The notes: generated by a model from the letters alone, not told the origin. A stretch of DNA of 64,000 nt from Gallibacterium salpingitidis (GCF_001678495.1 NZ_JTJL01000006.1:1-64000), one strand, 5' to 3'. Counted from the first letter of the stretch, positions 1 through 10,219 are shown. Program-made: numbers and translations.

Positions 1-73
1 AATCAATTTCGGAAACTTTCAGCACCACTTTACTTCAGCACTGTGCTTCCTTGCTCTCGTTGCGTGAGGCGGC

Positions 74-101
74 ATTATAGGGATTTTTTATTGCCTTGCA
101 A
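74..101 (-). promoter_or_regulatory. Stable-RNA (rRNA/tRNA-type) promoter reading out of the left edge
   Basis: On the minus strand there is a -35 TTGCAA (96-101), a 16-bp spacer and a perfect -10 TATAAT (74-79). The -10 is followed by a GC-rich discriminator (GCCGCCTC), and an A/T-tract resembling an UP element lies upstream (about 102-130). A GC-rich discriminator behind a consensus -10 is the mark of stringently controlled rRNA and tRNA promoters. The transcript would start near position 66 and leave the window, so its product is not visible. An rRNA operon is the likeliest target, by inference. Confidence 0.65.
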
Positions 102-178
102 CCCTATTTTTTATTTTTTTTATTGTTCGCTGTTTTTTTCAACGAAACGACTAATTTCCATACTTTTTATGTTTAATC

Positions 179-3100
179 CTACTTCAATGCAACACGCGCA
201 TTACGGAATAAACGCATCCACGCACCATCTTCGCTCCAATCTTCTGGATACCAAGAATTAGTCACACTACGGAACACACGCTCTGGATGTGGCATCATAA
301 TCGCAATACGTCCATCCTTATTACTAATTGCAGTAATACCTAGTGGTGAACCGTTTGGATTCGCTGGATATTGTTCTGTTGCATTGAGATAATTATCGAC
401 ATATTGTGCAATAATTTGTTGGTTTTGCTGTAATGCGACAATATCCTGCTCTGAAGAGAATTCTGTACGTCCTTCACCATGCGATACTGCAATTGGCATA
501 TGTGAACCAGCCATTCCAGCAAACCAAAGGGAATTATTGTCATTGATTTTCACTAAACCAACACGCGCTTCAAAACGTTCTGAACGATTACGCACAAATT
601 TCGGCCATAAGTCTGCACCAGGAATAATCTCTTTCAGATGAGAAATCATCTGGCAACCATTACATACTCCTAAGGCAATTTTATTTTGATCTGCGAAGAA
701 ACGGCTAAATTGCTCACGTAAATCATTATGGAACAAAATGGATTTTGCCCAACCGCCACCAGCGCCGAGTACATCACCATAAGAGAAGCCACCACAAGCA
801 ACTAACGCATCAAAATGGACTAAATTATGACGACCTGAACTTAAATCACTCATATGCACGTCAAATGCTTGGAAACCTGCACGATCAAATGCTGCTGCCA
901 TTTCTACATGACTGTTCACACCTTGTTCGCGCAGAATCGCAATTTTTGGTCTCGCGCCAACAGCAATATAAGGTGCTGCAACATCTTCATTAGGGTTATA
1001 GCTGAGTTTTGCCGATAATCCTGGATTATCGGCTTGTTGTTTCGCTTCATACTCTTGATCCGCGCAAGCTGGATTATCACGCAAACGTTGCATTTGCCAG
1101 GTGAGTTCACCCCAAATTTGACGTAAAGCTGAACGTGCTTGCTGTAACACTACTTGCTCACCACGTTTCACAATAATATTGTTATCAGCTGTCACGTTAC
1201 CTAATACTGTTGCAACAGCATCAAGTTGATATTGTTTAAGCGTATCCCACACTACTTGATGATCAGCCTGACGAATCTGTAATACTGCCCCTAATTCTTC
1301 GTTAAATAATACTGCTAAATCATCAGCACCCAATTTTTCAATATCAACATTGACGCCACAATTTCCCGCAAATGCCATCTCTGCAAGCGTTACAATCAAA
1401 CCACCATCAGAACGATCGTGATAAGCCAATAATTTTTGTTGTTGCACTAATTGTTGCATCGCATCAAAGAAGGCCTTCAAGCGTTGTGGATTTTCTACAT
1501 CAGCAGGTTTATCACCAAGTTGTTTATATACTTGAGCTAATGCAGTTGCGCCTAAACGATTCTTACCTTCACCGAGATCGATAAGAATTAACTCACTTGC
1601 ACCTTTATCGGTACGAAGCTGTGGTGTAACTGCTTTTCTAACATCTTCTACACGTGAAAAAGCGCTGATCACTAATGAAAGTGGCGCAGTAACTGTTTTT
1701 TGTTGTCCATCTTCCTGCCACGTTGTTTTCATTGACATAGAATCTTTACCAACAGGAATAGTTAAACCTAATGCTGGACAAAGCTCTTCACCAATCGCTT
1801 TCACAGCTTGATATAATCCAACACCTTCTCCAGGGTGATCGGCTGCTGACATCCAGTTTGCCGATAATTTAACGCGTTTAAGTTCGCCAATATTCACTGC
1901 TGCCAAATTGGTTATTGCTTCCGCTACCGCTAAACGAGCCGACGCAGCAAAATCTAATAATGCTACTGGTGCACGTTCACCAATCGACATTGCCTCACCA
2001 TGATAAGTATCAAAACTTGTTGTAGTCATACCATAATCGGCTACTGGAATTTGCCAAGGACCAACCATTTGGTCACGCGCCACCATACCAGTAATTGAAC
2101 GGTCGCCAATTGTAATTAAGAAAGTTTTCTCTGCTACTACTGGTAAACGTAAAACACGATGCAATGCTTCTGTTAAATCAATTTGTTGTGTTGCTAATGC
2201 TGCTGAATTAACTTGTTTAGATACCTCATTACGTTGCATTTTTGGTGTTTTACCAAGTAACACATTCATTGGTAAATCAATCGGTTTATTAGCAAAATGA
2301 TCATCGTGTAAGGTTAAATGTTGTTCTTCTGTCGCCTCACCAATTACCGCATAAGGCACTTTCTCACGTGCACATAATTGTTCAAACAATGGCAATTTAT
2401 CAGCATTAACAGCAAGCACATAACGCTCTTGTGATTCGTTACACCAAATTTCTAATGGGCTCATATTACGTTCATCACTTAAGATTTTACGTAATTCAAA
2501 ACGTCCGCCACGACCGCCATCATGCACTAACTCAGGCATTGCATTTGATAATCCGCCAGCACCAACGTCATGAATAAAGAGGATTGGGTTATCCACACCC
2601 ATTTGCCAACAACGGTCGATTACTTCTTGACAACGACGTTCCATTTCAGGGTTATCACGTTGTACAGAAGCAAAATCCAGATTTTCCGCTGATTTTCCTG
2701 ATGCCATTGATGAAGCCGCACCACCGCCTAAACCGATATTCATTGCTGGTCCACCTAAGACGACTAATTTCGCACCAACAGGAATTTCGCCTTTCTGGAT
2801 ATGTTCTTCACGAATATTTCCCATACCACCAGCTAACATAATCGGTTTGTGATAACCACGCACCTCTTCGCCATTAAAGCTATTAACTTTTTCTTCATAA
2901 GTACGGAAATAACCTAATAATGATGGACGACCGAATTCATTGTTAAACGCCGCACCACCTAAAGGTGCTTCCAACATAATATCTAATGCTGACGCAATAC
3001 GATTTGGTTTTGATAATGGCCCTTCCCAAGGTTGTTCATATCCTGGAATACATAAGTTAGAAACAGAGAAACCGACTAACCCTGCTTTTGGTTTTGAACC

Positions 3101-4087
3101 GCGACCTGTCGCCCCTTCATCACGAATCTCACCACCAGAACCTGTTGCCGCACCTGGGAATGGAGAAATTGCTGTTGGGTGGTTATGCGTTTCTACTTTC
3201 ATCAAAATTGGCATTTGTTCTTGGTGATAACGATAGGTACCATCTTGATCTGGGAAGAAACGTCCTGCTGCTGAACCCTCCATCACTGCAGCATTATCTT
3301 TATACGCAGATAACACATAATCCGGTGTTTTTTCATAAGTATTTTTAATCATTTTAAACAGTGATTTTGGCTGTGCTTCACCATCAATCGTCCAATCCGC
3401 ATTGAAAATTTTATGACGGCAATGTTCAGAGTTTGCCTGAGCAAACATATATAGCTCAACATCAGTTGGATTACGTTTTAATAAGGTGAATTGTTCAAGC
3501 AAATAATCAATTTCATCACTTGCTAAAGCTAAACCTAATTCTACGTTAGCTTTCTCTAATGCTGTTCGTCCACCAGCAAGTAAATCAACGGTTTTCAATG
3601 GTTTTGGATCTTGTTGCGCAAAAATTTCCGTTAAACGTGCATAATCCTCAACCACTTCTTCCATCATACGATCGTGGATCAATTTAACAAAAAACGCTTG
3701 TTGTTCTGCGTTCAAAGCAGAAGCGAATTCGCAATGATATAAAATTCCTCTTTCTGCACGTACTACTTCACTTAACCCACAACTATGAATAATATCTGTT
3801 GCCTTTGATGACCAAGGTGAAATGGTACCAATACGAGGAATAACAATTTGTCCTTGTAAGAAATTCTCTGCTGCATTGTCAGCAGGAAAACTCATAACGG
3901 CATTTGCCTCAAAAAGTTGAATTAAATGATCGATTTGCAATTGATTCAGCGGATTTTTGACTTCCACAAAATAGAGATAATTGGTCTCACAATTACCCAG
4001 TGAAATTTGTTGTTCTGCAAGTTGTGAAGAAAGGCGGGAAAGTCGAAAATCAGAAAGAGCGGTTGCACCACGGAAAATCAGCATCAT
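179..4087 (-). CDS. purL: Phosphoribosylformylglycinamidine synthase
   Basis: PurL converts FGAR, glutamine and ATP to FGAM, the fourth step of de novo purine synthesis, in the cytoplasm. At 1302 residues it has the usual length of the single-chain proteobacterial enzyme. The N-terminal linker and the AIR-synthase-like ATPase halves come first. The C-terminal class I glutaminase domain follows, with nucleophile C1142 in GVCNGC and H1267/E1269 in HPERVF. The start ATGATG matches the MM start of the E. coli protein and has AGGTG upstream. The gene is monocistronic, and a PurR box overlaps its -35, so purine repression is expected. Nothing looks broken. Confidence 0.97.
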   Translation of the reverse strand: MMLIFRGATALSDFRLSRLSSQLAEQQISLGNCETNYLYFVEVKNPLNQLQIDHLIQLFEANAVMSFPADNAAENFLQGQIVIPRIGTISPWSSKATDIIHSCGLSEVVRAERGILYHCEFASALNAEQQAFFVKLIHDRMMEEVVEDYARLTEIFAQQDPKPLKTVDLLAGGRTALEKANVELGLALASDEIDYLLEQFTLLKRNPTDVELYMFAQANSEHCRHKIFNADWTIDGEAQPKSLFKMIKNTYEKTPDYVLSAYKDNAAVMEGSAAGRFFPDQDGTYRYHQEQMPILMKVETHNHPTAISPFPGAATGSGGEIRDEGATGRGSKPKAGLVGFSVSNLCIPGYEQPWEGPLSKPNRIASALDIMLEAPLGGAAFNNEFGRPSLLGYFRTYEEKVNSFNGEEVRGYHKPIMLAGGMGNIREEHIQKGEIPVGAKLVVLGGPAMNIGLGGGAASSMASGKSAENLDFASVQRDNPEMERRCQEVIDRCWQMGVDNPILFIHDVGAGGLSNAMPELVHDGGRGGRFELRKILSDERNMSPLEIWCNESQERYVLAVNADKLPLFEQLCAREKVPYAVIGEATEEQHLTLHDDHFANKPIDLPMNVLLGKTPKMQRNEVSKQVNSAALATQQIDLTEALHRVLRLPVVAEKTFLITIGDRSITGMVARDQMVGPWQIPVADYGMTTTSFDTYHGEAMSIGERAPVALLDFAASARLAVAEAITNLAAVNIGELKRVKLSANWMSAADHPGEGVGLYQAVKAIGEELCPALGLTIPVGKDSMSMKTTWQEDGQQKTVTAPLSLVISAFSRVEDVRKAVTPQLRTDKGASELILIDLGEGKNRLGATALAQVYKQLGDKPADVENPQRLKAFFDAMQQLVQQQKLLAYHDRSDGGLIVTLAEMAFAGNCGVNVDIEKLGADDLAVLFNEELGAVLQIRQADHQVVWDTLKQYQLDAVATVLGNVTADNNIIVKRGEQVVLQQARSALRQIWGELTWQMQRLRDNPACADQEYEAKQQADNPGLSAKLSYNPNEDVAAPYIAVGARPKIAILREQGVNSHVEMAAAFDRAGFQAFDVHMSDLSSGRHNLVHFDALVACGGFSYGDVLGAGGGWAKSILFHNDLREQFSRFFADQNKIALGVCNGCQMISHLKEIIPGADLWPKFVRNRSERFEARVGLVKINDNNSLWFAGMAGSHMPIAVSHGEGRTEFSSEQDIVALQQNQQIIAQYVDNYLNATEQYPANPNGSPLGITAISNKDGRIAIMMPHPERVFRSVTNSWYPEDWSEDGAWMRLFRNARVALK

Positions 4088-4126
4088 AGCATTATCACCT
4101 AATTTAAAATGAAAAAATCGGCGCTT

Positions 4127-4155
4127 ATTATACCTAAACTCCCATTAAACGGAAA
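4127..4155 (-). promoter_or_regulatory. purL promoter
   Basis: On the minus strand a perfect TATAAT (4127-4132) lies 17 bp from a weak -35, TTTCCG (4150-4155). The -35 is inside the PurR box, so repressor binding would block RNA polymerase directly. Confidence 0.6.
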
Positions 4156-4164
4156 CGTTTGCGT
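4149..4164. promoter_or_regulatory. PurR operator
   Basis: The 16-bp ACGGAAACGTTTGCGT reads ACGCAAACGTTTCCGT on the other strand. It differs at one position from the E. coli PurR consensus ACGCAAACGTTTTCGT. It sits over the purL -35, which is a typical repressing position. The box also lies upstream of the divergent mltF promoter but outside its core elements. Confidence 0.8.
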
Positions 4165-4174
4165 TCTGGCTTAT

Positions 4175-4203
4175 TTGTACTTATCGATTAGATCTTATAC
4201 AAT
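4175..4203 (+). promoter_or_regulatory. mltF promoter
   Basis: TTGTAC (4175-4180), a 17-bp spacer and TACAAT (4198-4203) form a plausible sigma70 promoter just upstream of the TTG start of mltF. Confidence 0.45.
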
Positions 4204-4236
4204 GCGCACTTTTCGAGAACACAAGTTGAGGTCTAT

Positions 4237-5673
4237 TTGAAAGGGTTATCAGTCAGAATTATCTTAGCTATCGGTCTATTATTATGGGCTATTGATATGG
4301 TCTTTCCATGGCAAAAAATTATGCGCTCAGACGATAACCTCTATTCTTCCATTCAAAAACGTCAAGAACTGGTTGTCGGCACTATCAATAATGCGTTCTC
4401 TTATTTCGTTAATCCGAATGGTGCAGCAGGCTTAGAATATGAACTCACCAAAGCCTTTGCTGATTATCTTGGTGTACAACTCACTATACAAACTTTTGAT
4501 AATTCAGAAGAATTGTTACAAGCGCTTGAAGAAAACCAAATTGATCTTGCTGCAGCAAACTTAATGTATCAAACAGATAAAGCGGAACGTTTCCAAATCG
4601 GACCAAGCTACTACTCTGCTTCTTGGCAATTAGTCTATCGGAAAAATAGCGCCAGACCTTATGATTTAAGTCAGTTAAGCGGTAAATTATTAATTCCGAA
4701 CAATCCTGATTTACAAAAAAAATTATCTCAATTAAAACAACAATATCCGCAACTTGAATGGCAGGTTGATCACAATATGTCGCCAGAAGAAACTTTATTG
4801 GCAGTTGCGGATGGTAAAGCGGATTACACTATTGCCAGCTCAATTGATGTGGCTTCAATTCAGCAAGTGAAACCCAATTTGGCTGTTGGCTTCGATTTAA
4901 CAGAAGAAACTTCGGTGAATTGGTATCTACCGCAAAATCCATATAATGAATTACAAACAGCGCTGTTGGATTTCATGAACTCTGCCAAAGAATCGGGGCT
5001 CATTTCACGTATTGAGGAAAAATATTTTAGTCATCTTTCCCGCTTTGATTATGTCGACGCGAGAACCTATATTTCAGCAATTGAAAATACCTTGCCAACT
5101 TATTTAACACTTTTCCAACGTTATGCCGATCAATTAGATTGGAAGCTGTTAGCTGCTATTTCTTATCAAGAATCACATTGGGATGCTAATGCAACGTCGC
5201 CAACCGGTGTACGAGGCATTATGATGCTAACTAAAGAAACAGCTAACCGTATGAAGATTGATGATCGAAATGATCCTGAACAGAGTATTAAGGCAGGTTC
5301 AGAATATCTTCATATGCTATTAAGCAAAATGCCTGAAACGATCCCGGAAGAAGATAAAATTTGGTTTGCACTTGTTGCCTATAACCTAGGTTTAGGGCAT
5401 CTATTAGATGTTCGTCGCTTAACTGAAAGCCTTGGTGGTGATCCTAATAATTGGTTAGATGTTAAAGCTAAATTACCACTACTTGCAGATAAAAAATATT
5501 ACAGCAAACTTAAATTTGGTTACGCTCGCGGTTATGAAGCCTATCAATATGTTGAAAATATTCGTCGTTATCATAACAGCATCATCAATTACTATCGTAT
5601 TCAAGAACAAACCCAAGTAAATGACTCACCAGCAGAAACAAATCTGCCAGAAGTCAGCCAAAACCCACTGTAA
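4237..5673 (+). CDS. mltF: Membrane-bound lytic murein transglycosylase F
   Basis: MltF cleaves the MurNAc-GlcNAc bond of peptidoglycan with formation of 1,6-anhydro ends, at the envelope. The 478-residue protein starts with a hydrophobic export segment (about residues 5-25). A periplasmic substrate-binding-protein-like domain (about 40-265) follows, then a C-terminal SLT (lysozyme-like) domain. The predicted catalytic glutamate is E312 in SYQESHWD, followed by the [10 protein letters not shown] motif typical of SLT family 1. The start codon is TTG, supported by GAGG five bases upstream. It is a little shorter than E. coli MltF (518 residues). Confidence 0.93.
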   Translation: MKGLSVRIILAIGLLLWAIDMVFPWQKIMRSDDNLYSSIQKRQELVVGTINNAFSYFVNPNGAAGLEYELTKAFADYLGVQLTIQTFDNSEELLQALEENQIDLAAANLMYQTDKAERFQIGPSYYSASWQLVYRKNSARPYDLSQLSGKLLIPNNPDLQKKLSQLKQQYPQLEWQVDHNMSPEETLLAVADGKADYTIASSIDVASIQQVKPNLAVGFDLTEETSVNWYLPQNPYNELQTALLDFMNSAKESGLISRIEEKYFSHLSRFDYVDARTYISAIENTLPTYLTLFQRYADQLDWKLLAAISYQESHWDANATSPTGVRGIMMLTKETANRMKIDDRNDPEQSIKAGSEYLHMLLSKMPETIPEEDKIWFALVAYNLGLGHLLDVRRLTESLGGDPNNWLDVKAKLPLLADKKYYSKLKFGYARGYEAYQYVENIRRYHNSIINYYRIQEQTQVNDSPAETNLPEVSQNPL

Positions 5674-5718
5674 TTATGCTAAAATTTGGCATATTTTTTG
5701 CTAATTCGGAGATTTTTT

Positions 5719-6438
5719 ATGCGCCCAAATAATCGCGCTAATGATGCAATGCGCCCAATTAAAATTACTCGTCACTATACAAAACACGCTGAAGGTTCAG
5801 TATTAATTGAATTTGGCGACACTAAAGTATTATGTAATGCCTCTATTGAAGACTCTGTACCACGTTTTTTAAAAGGACAAAATCAAGGCTGGATTACTGC
5901 GGAATACGGTATGTTGCCACGTGCAACCAACGTGCGTACTCAACGTGAAGCAGCTAAAGGCAAACAAAGCGGACGTACGATGGAAATTCAACGTTTAATC
6001 GGTCGTTCCTTACGTGCAATGATCGATCTTGAATTATTAGGTGAACGCACGATTACTTTAGATTGTGATGTAATCCAAGCTGATGGCGGTACGAGAACTG
6101 CAGCAATCAGCGGCGCTGCTGTTGCCTTATATGATGCCATTCAAACATTATTAGATAACGGTTCATTAACTAAAAACCCAATTAAAGGTTTAGTTGCCGC
6201 GGTTTCTGTCGGTATTGTGGATGATCAAAAAGTTTGCGATCTTGAATATGTCGAAGATTCCAATGCTGAAACCGATATGAATGTAGTGATGACTGACGAA
6301 GGCAAAATGATTGAAATCCAAGGCACTGCCGAAGGCGAACCATTTAGCCACGAAGAGCTGCTCGAACTACTCGCTTTAGCAAAACAAGGTATTGCACAAA
6401 TTAACCAAGCGCAAAAAATAGCATTACAACAAAACTAA
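5719..6438 (+). CDS. rph: Ribonuclease PH
   Basis: RNase PH is a phosphorolytic 3'-5' exoribonuclease that trims tRNA 3' ends and helps degrade structured RNA. At 239 residues it matches the full-length active enzyme; it is not frameshifted as in E. coli K-12. The start chosen is the internal ATG giving [10 protein letters not shown], which aligns with the family N-terminus and has CGGAGA upstream. An ATG-less extension of 11 residues from 5686 is unlikely. Family features include the [15 protein letters not shown] segment and the [14 protein letters not shown] motif. It is followed 11 bp later by pyrE, the same pairing as in E. coli. Confidence 0.95.
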   Translation: MRPNNRANDAMRPIKITRHYTKHAEGSVLIEFGDTKVLCNASIEDSVPRFLKGQNQGWITAEYGMLPRATNVRTQREAAKGKQSGRTMEIQRLIGRSLRAMIDLELLGERTITLDCDVIQADGGTRTAAISGAAVALYDAIQTLLDNGSLTKNPIKGLVAAVSVGIVDDQKVCDLEYVEDSNAETDMNVVMTDEGKMIEIQGTAEGEPFSHEELLELLALAKQGIAQINQAQKIALQQN

Positions 6439-6449
6439 TAGGAAAAAAT

Positions 6450-7094
6450 ATGCAAACTTATCAACAACAATTTATTGAATTTGCATTAAGTCGCCAAGTA
6501 TTAAAATTTGGCGAATTCACGTTAAAATCTGGCCGTATTAGTCCTTATTTTTTTAATGCTGGTCTATTTAACACCGGCGAAGATCTTGCCAAATTAGGAC
6601 GCTTCTATGCAAAAGCCATTCAAGCGCAACAATTAGATTACGACGTTATTTTTGGCCCAGCATATAAAGGAATCCCTATTGCTACCGCGACTTCGGTTGC
6701 TCTTTATCATCAATTTTCACTTAATAAGCCAGTCTGCTTTAATCGTAAAGAGGCTAAAGATCATGGTGAAGGCGGTAATTTGATCGGTAGCCCACTACAA
6801 GGTAAAGTATTATTGATTGATGATGTCATTACCGCTGGTACGGCAATTCGCGAATCAATGCAGCTCATTGATGCACATCAAGCGACTTTAAGCGGTGTTA
6901 TGATAGCTTTAGATAGACAAGAAAAAGGCAAAGGTGAACTTTCCGCCATTCAGGAAGTAGAACGTGATTATCATTGTCGCGTTAGTTCGATTATTACCTT
7001 TGAACATTTATTAACTTACTTACAACAATCTGAGCAATATGCAGCTTTTTTACCGAAAATGCTCGCATATCGTCAACAATATGGCATTGTTTAA
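6450..7094 (+). CDS. pyrE: Orotate phosphoribosyltransferase
   Basis: PyrE joins orotate to PRPP to give OMP, the fifth step of pyrimidine synthesis. The 214-residue protein carries the PRPP-binding motif [13 protein letters not shown] at residues 120-132 and the N-terminal [14 protein letters not shown] signature of the family. It follows rph by 11 bp with AGGAAAA as ribosome site, so the two are co-transcribed. A rho-independent terminator follows. No attenuator-like leader is evident between rph and pyrE, unlike in E. coli. Confidence 0.96.
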   Translation: MQTYQQQFIEFALSRQVLKFGEFTLKSGRISPYFFNAGLFNTGEDLAKLGRFYAKAIQAQQLDYDVIFGPAYKGIPIATATSVALYHQFSLNKPVCFNRKEAKDHGEGGNLIGSPLQGKVLLIDDVITAGTAIRESMQLIDAHQATLSGVMIALDRQEKGKGELSAIQEVERDYHCRVSSIITFEHLLTYLQQSEQYAAFLPKMLAYRQQYGIV

Positions 7095-7122
7095 TTCAAA
7101 ACCTAATAATACTAAACACAGA

Positions 7123-7148
7123 TGCCGCCTATGTAGCGGCATTTTTTA
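7123..7148 (+). terminator. Terminator of rph-pyrE
   Basis: TGCCGC (7123-7128) pairs with GCGGCA (7136-7141), with a 7-base loop and six T residues after it. It ends the rph-pyrE transcript ahead of nhaA. Confidence 0.85.
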
Positions 7149-7178
7149 TCTTTATACTTTTCATTTTAAGGAGACTGT

Positions 7179-8348
7179 ATGCAAAATCTTTCACTACGCC
7201 TACAACAATTTTTTAAAAGCGAGCCGGCGGGAGGAATCTTATTATTAATTGCGACTTTTCTAGCAATTGCTTTAGCAAACTTCTCCTTTAGTGCTGATTG
7301 TTATCAACAATTACTCAATACTACTCTTGCTTTTCAATTTGGTGAATTTCGTCTGCATAAGCCACTACTTCTTTGGATCAATGACGGTCTAATGGCGATT
7401 TTCTTTCTATCTATTGGTTTAGAAGTCAAAAAAGAGCTGTTCACTGGTTCTCTTTCTAATTATAAAACGGCGCTCTTTCCAGCAATTGCTGCTTTTGGTG
7501 GGATGATTGTGCCTGCACTACTATTCTATCTGGTAACAGCATCTTCTCCTGAATTAACCAAAGGTTGGGCGATTCCAATGGCAACAGATATTGCCTTTGC
7601 CTTAGGTATTATGGCGTTGGTTGGCAAAAATGTTCCGCCGGCGTTAAAGATCTTTTTATTAGCATTAGCAATTATTGACGACCTTGGTGCTATTGTTGTC
7701 ATTGCGATTTTCTTCTCACATGAATTAGGGACAGTGGCGCTGGTTGGTGCGGCTATCTCAATCTTGTTACTCTTTTTACTTAATAGCTATAAGGTGAGTT
7801 CACTAACACCTTATGGTGTTGTTGGTATTATCCTTTGGGTTTGTGTACTCAAATCAGGGGTTCACGCCACATTAGCAGGAGTCATTATCGGTTTTGCTAT
7901 CCCATTAAAAGCGAGTAATGGTGCAAATTTAGTTCATCGCCTAGAACATACTCTTGCGCCTTGGGTAACTTTTATGATTTTACCGCTATTTGCTTTTGCT
8001 AACGCTGGTATCTCATTTCAAGGTATCAACACCCAACTATTATCATCACCTTTACTTTTCGCCGTATTGTTAGGTTTATTTGTCGGTAAGCCTATCGGTG
8101 TTTTCGGTTTCAGTTATTTATCTATCAAATTGAAACTAACGCAATTACCGGCAGGCGTTAATTTCCGCCATATTTTTGCCGTTTCTTTGCTGTGCGGTAT
8201 CGGTTTTACTATGTCAATGTTCTTATCAGGTTTGGCTTTCGAACAAGAAGCACATGATTTAAATATTTTGGCAAGAATTGGTATTTTAGCCGCTTCAACG
8301 CTTTCTGCTATTCTGGGCTTCATTACCTTAAGACAAGTCACAAAATAA
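7179..8348 (+). CDS. nhaA: Na+/H+ antiporter NhaA
   Basis: NhaA exports sodium in exchange for protons across the inner membrane, giving salt and alkaline pH tolerance. Its 389 residues match E. coli NhaA (388). About twelve hydrophobic segments are visible. The paired aspartates of the ion site are D167 and D168 in AIIDDLGAI. The N-terminal FKSEPAGGILL and the PMATDIAFALGI segment are family hallmarks. The start has AAGGAG upstream. It stands alone between the pyrE terminator and an IS remnant. No NhaR gene is adjacent. Confidence 0.96.
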   Translation: MQNLSLRLQQFFKSEPAGGILLLIATFLAIALANFSFSADCYQQLLNTTLAFQFGEFRLHKPLLLWINDGLMAIFFLSIGLEVKKELFTGSLSNYKTALFPAIAAFGGMIVPALLFYLVTASSPELTKGWAIPMATDIAFALGIMALVGKNVPPALKIFLLALAIIDDLGAIVVIAIFFSHELGTVALVGAAISILLLFLLNSYKVSSLTPYGVVGIILWVCVLKSGVHATLAGVIIGFAIPLKASNGANLVHRLEHTLAPWVTFMILPLFAFANAGISFQGINTQLLSSPLLFAVLLGLFVGKPIGVFGFSYLSIKLKLTQLPAGVNFRHIFAVSLLCGIGFTMSMFLSGLAFEQEAHDLNILARIGILAASTLSAILGFITLRQVTK

Positions 8349-8442
8349 TAAAAAATTTTGAGGTTTCTCTCGCTCTTGCCCAAATTCAATTTTTAGGCAG
8401 AAAAAGCCGTAAATTTTCGAGCTTGCGAGAAAAATCTCTTTT

Positions 8443-8689
8443 TGATCTGTACCCTAAAAGCTGGACTGATTATCCAACAAACAGAGGTGCAGATTTTTTA
8501 TGACTAAATATATCCAAACAAGCAATCGGATGGTATTCCAAGCTATCACTCGGCTCTCTGAAAGAGCTACACTAATTTCAGGCGATCGCAGAACTTGAAT
8601 CGGCTATCAAAGATTATGTTCGCTATTATAATGAGGAGCACATACAATTGAAATTAAATACAGTAGATAAAGTAGATAAAAAGGAATGA
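8443..8689 (+). mobile_element. Decayed IS3-family (IS150-group-like) remnant
   Basis: The gap between nhaA and the isochorismatase gene holds an IS left end. It begins TGATCTGTACCC (8443-8454), resembling IS150-group inverted repeats, and leads into an orfA-like start at 8500 (MTKYIQ...). About 30 bases later this is joined to the tail of the orfB transposase. The middle, roughly 1 kb in an intact element, is missing, and no right inverted repeat is seen. The element is dead. Confidence 0.7.
8549..8689 (+). pseudogene. 3' fragment of IS3-family transposase orfB
   Basis: In one frame the translation reads GSLKELH, a stop (TAA at 8573-8575), then FQAIAELESAIKDYVRYYNE and EHIQLKLN. This is the C-terminal end of IS3-family OrfB integrases (the ...IAELE..I.DYI.YYN..R pattern). 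The usual ending SPVEYR is replaced by a lysine-rich tail ending at TGA 8687-8689. The catalytic DDE core is absent, so it cannot be functional. Confidence 0.7.
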
Positions 8690-8693
8690 TTAT

Positions 8694-9236
8694 ATGCAGG
8701 CATTATTATTAATCGATCTCGAACAAGGATTTTTAGAAAACGATCGCCCACCTAGAAATAACCTTAATGCAGAGAAGAATATTGCGTCTTTACTCGAACT
8801 ATTTAGAAAACAAAATAAACCCGTCATTCATATTCAGCATGTAAGTATAGATCCACAATCTGTTTTTTCTAAGCCAAGTGGTTATGCCTTTATGCATGGT
8901 TTTGAACCATTAGCAGATGAAGTTGTTTTTCAAAAGCATGTAAATAGCGCTTTTATCGGAACAAATTTAGAACAGTATTTGAAAGAGCAGGGGATTAATC
9001 AATTGATTATGGTGGGATTTACTTTGCCGCATTGTGTCTCTACAACAGCTAGAATGGCGGGAAATTTAGGATTTGATACTACTGTAATTAGTGATGCGAC
9101 TGTAAGCTATGCATTAACTGATGTGGATGGAAAATTCCTAGAGGCAGATTGCATCCATCACTGTCATTTGGCAGCTTTAAATGAAGAATTTGCTAAAATT
9201 ATGACTACTCAACAATATACAGATAAAGAAAAGTAG
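8694..9236 (+). CDS. Isochorismatase-family cysteine hydrolase
   Basis: A 180-residue cytoplasmic alpha/beta hydrolase of the isochorismatase/nicotinamidase superfamily. The predicted catalytic triad is D8 (LLIDLEQGF), K81 (FQKHVNSAF) and C114 (TLPHCVSTTARMA). The substrate cannot be told from sequence. It lacks the carrier domain of true EntB-type isochorismatases and the metal-binding pattern of PncA is not clear. It starts five bases after the stop of the transposase remnant, and its ribosome site (AAGGA, 8681-8685) lies inside that remnant, so it may depend on transcription through it. Confidence 0.85.
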   Translation: MQALLLIDLEQGFLENDRPPRNNLNAEKNIASLLELFRKQNKPVIHIQHVSIDPQSVFSKPSGYAFMHGFEPLADEVVFQKHVNSAFIGTNLEQYLKEQGINQLIMVGFTLPHCVSTTARMAGNLGFDTTVISDATVSYALTDVDGKFLEADCIHHCHLAALNEEFAKIMTTQQYTDKEK

Positions 9237-9279
9237 GTTGCCCTTTAGGGCGAAACCTAAATAGCCACACACCCCCCTA

Positions 9280-9307
9280 CTTGTAAATCACAAATCTATC
9301 CTCATAT
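9280..9307 (+). promoter_or_regulatory. Sigma32 (heat-shock) type promoter of hslO
   Basis: CTTGTAA (9280-9286), preceded by a run of C, lies 13 bp from CCTCATAT (9300-9307). The heat-shock consensus is CTTGAAA - 13 to 17 bp - CCCCATNT, so both elements differ by about one base. The position before an Hsp33 gene, a known heat-shock gene, makes the match credible. Confidence 0.5.
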
Positions 9308-9335
9308 TGGGAAAGATTTTTTCGAGGGATTACTT

Positions 9336-10208
9336 ATGACAACATATACACAAGACAACGATAAACTTTATCGTTTTTTATTTAAAAATCGTGCTGTTCG
9401 CGGCGAATGGGTACGCCTAAACCAAGCCTTTACTGAAACACTCAACACTCATCATTATCCACGCAAAGTACAAGATCTATTAGGTGAATTATTAGTTGCA
9501 ACAAGTCTTTTAACCGCGACCTTAAAATTTAAAGGGAATATTACTGCGCAAATACAAGGTGATGGGCCATTAAAACTCGCTTTAGTAAATGGTAATGATC
9601 AACAACAAATTCGTGCTTTAGCGCGTTTACAAGGTGAAATTACTGATGATATGAGCCTTGCTGATATGGTTGGCAAAGCAGTGTTGGTAATTTCAATTAT
9701 TCCGGAAGAAGGTGAACGTTATCAAGGGGTTATCGGTTTAGATAAACCAACCATTACAGAATGTTTAGAAGACTATTTCGTCCGTTCGGAACAATTACAA
9801 ACTAAACTCTTTATTCGTTTCGGCGAATATCAAAATCAACCTGTTGCCGCAGGTATGCTATTGCAAATTATGCCTGACGGACAAGGTTCACCAGATGATT
9901 TCGACCATCTAGCGACTTTAACTGAAACCATTAAAGACGAAGAGTTATTTGGCTTAACCGCTGAAGAACTCTTGTATCGTTTGTATCACGAAGAAACTGT
10001 TGAGATTTATCCACCGCATAACGTGCAATTCTTCTGCGGTTGTTCGCAAGAACGTTCTGGCGCAGCGATTACTTTATTATCCGATGAGGAAATTAGCGAA
10101 ATTTTTGCGGAAAAACCAACCTTAGATATGCAATGTGAATGTTGTGGTACACACTACATCTTCACCGAAGAAATGGTGCGTAAATTAAAACAACAAAGCC
10201 TGCATTAA
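9336..10208 (+). CDS. hslO: Hsp33, redox-regulated molecular chaperone
   Basis: Hsp33 is a cytoplasmic holdase switched on when oxidation releases a zinc ion from four cysteines. The 290-residue protein has the zinc-binding C-terminal region with C234-G-C236 and C267-E-C-C270. The CxC...CxxC layout is that of E. coli Hsp33, but C269 is an extra cysteine between the last two ligands. The start has GAGGG six bases upstream. A sigma32-like promoter lies just before it and a strong terminator just after, so it is a single-gene unit. Confidence 0.95.
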   Translation: MTTYTQDNDKLYRFLFKNRAVRGEWVRLNQAFTETLNTHHYPRKVQDLLGELLVATSLLTATLKFKGNITAQIQGDGPLKLALVNGNDQQQIRALARLQGEITDDMSLADMVGKAVLVISIIPEEGERYQGVIGLDKPTITECLEDYFVRSEQLQTKLFIRFGEYQNQPVAAGMLLQIMPDGQGSPDDFDHLATLTETIKDEELFGLTAEELLYRLYHEETVEIYPPHNVQFFCGCSQERSGAAITLLSDEEISEIFAEKPTLDMQCECCGTHYIFTEEMVRKLKQQSLH

Positions 10209-10219
10209 GAAGTCACATA

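Noticed and set aside
340..543. Open frames inside purL, mltF, rapA, nlpD and the atp genes on other frames or the opposite strand
   Set aside because: They have no ribosome sites, odd amino-acid content and lie wholly within well-supported genes; they are shadows of biased codon use.
4055..4063. AAGAGCGGT, resembling a Pasteurellaceae DNA uptake signal (also at 19866-19874 and 37571-37579)
   Set aside because: Only three copies were seen in 64 kb, and I noticed no AAGTGCGGT or ACAAGCGGT series. Far too few for an uptake-signal array, which is expected about once per 1-2 kb. A genome-wide count would settle it.
9235..9258. Hairpin AGGTTGCCC/GGGCGAAACCT after the isochorismatase gene
   Set aside because: It has a two-base bulge and no T-tract, so it is not a convincing terminator. 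It was left unassigned.
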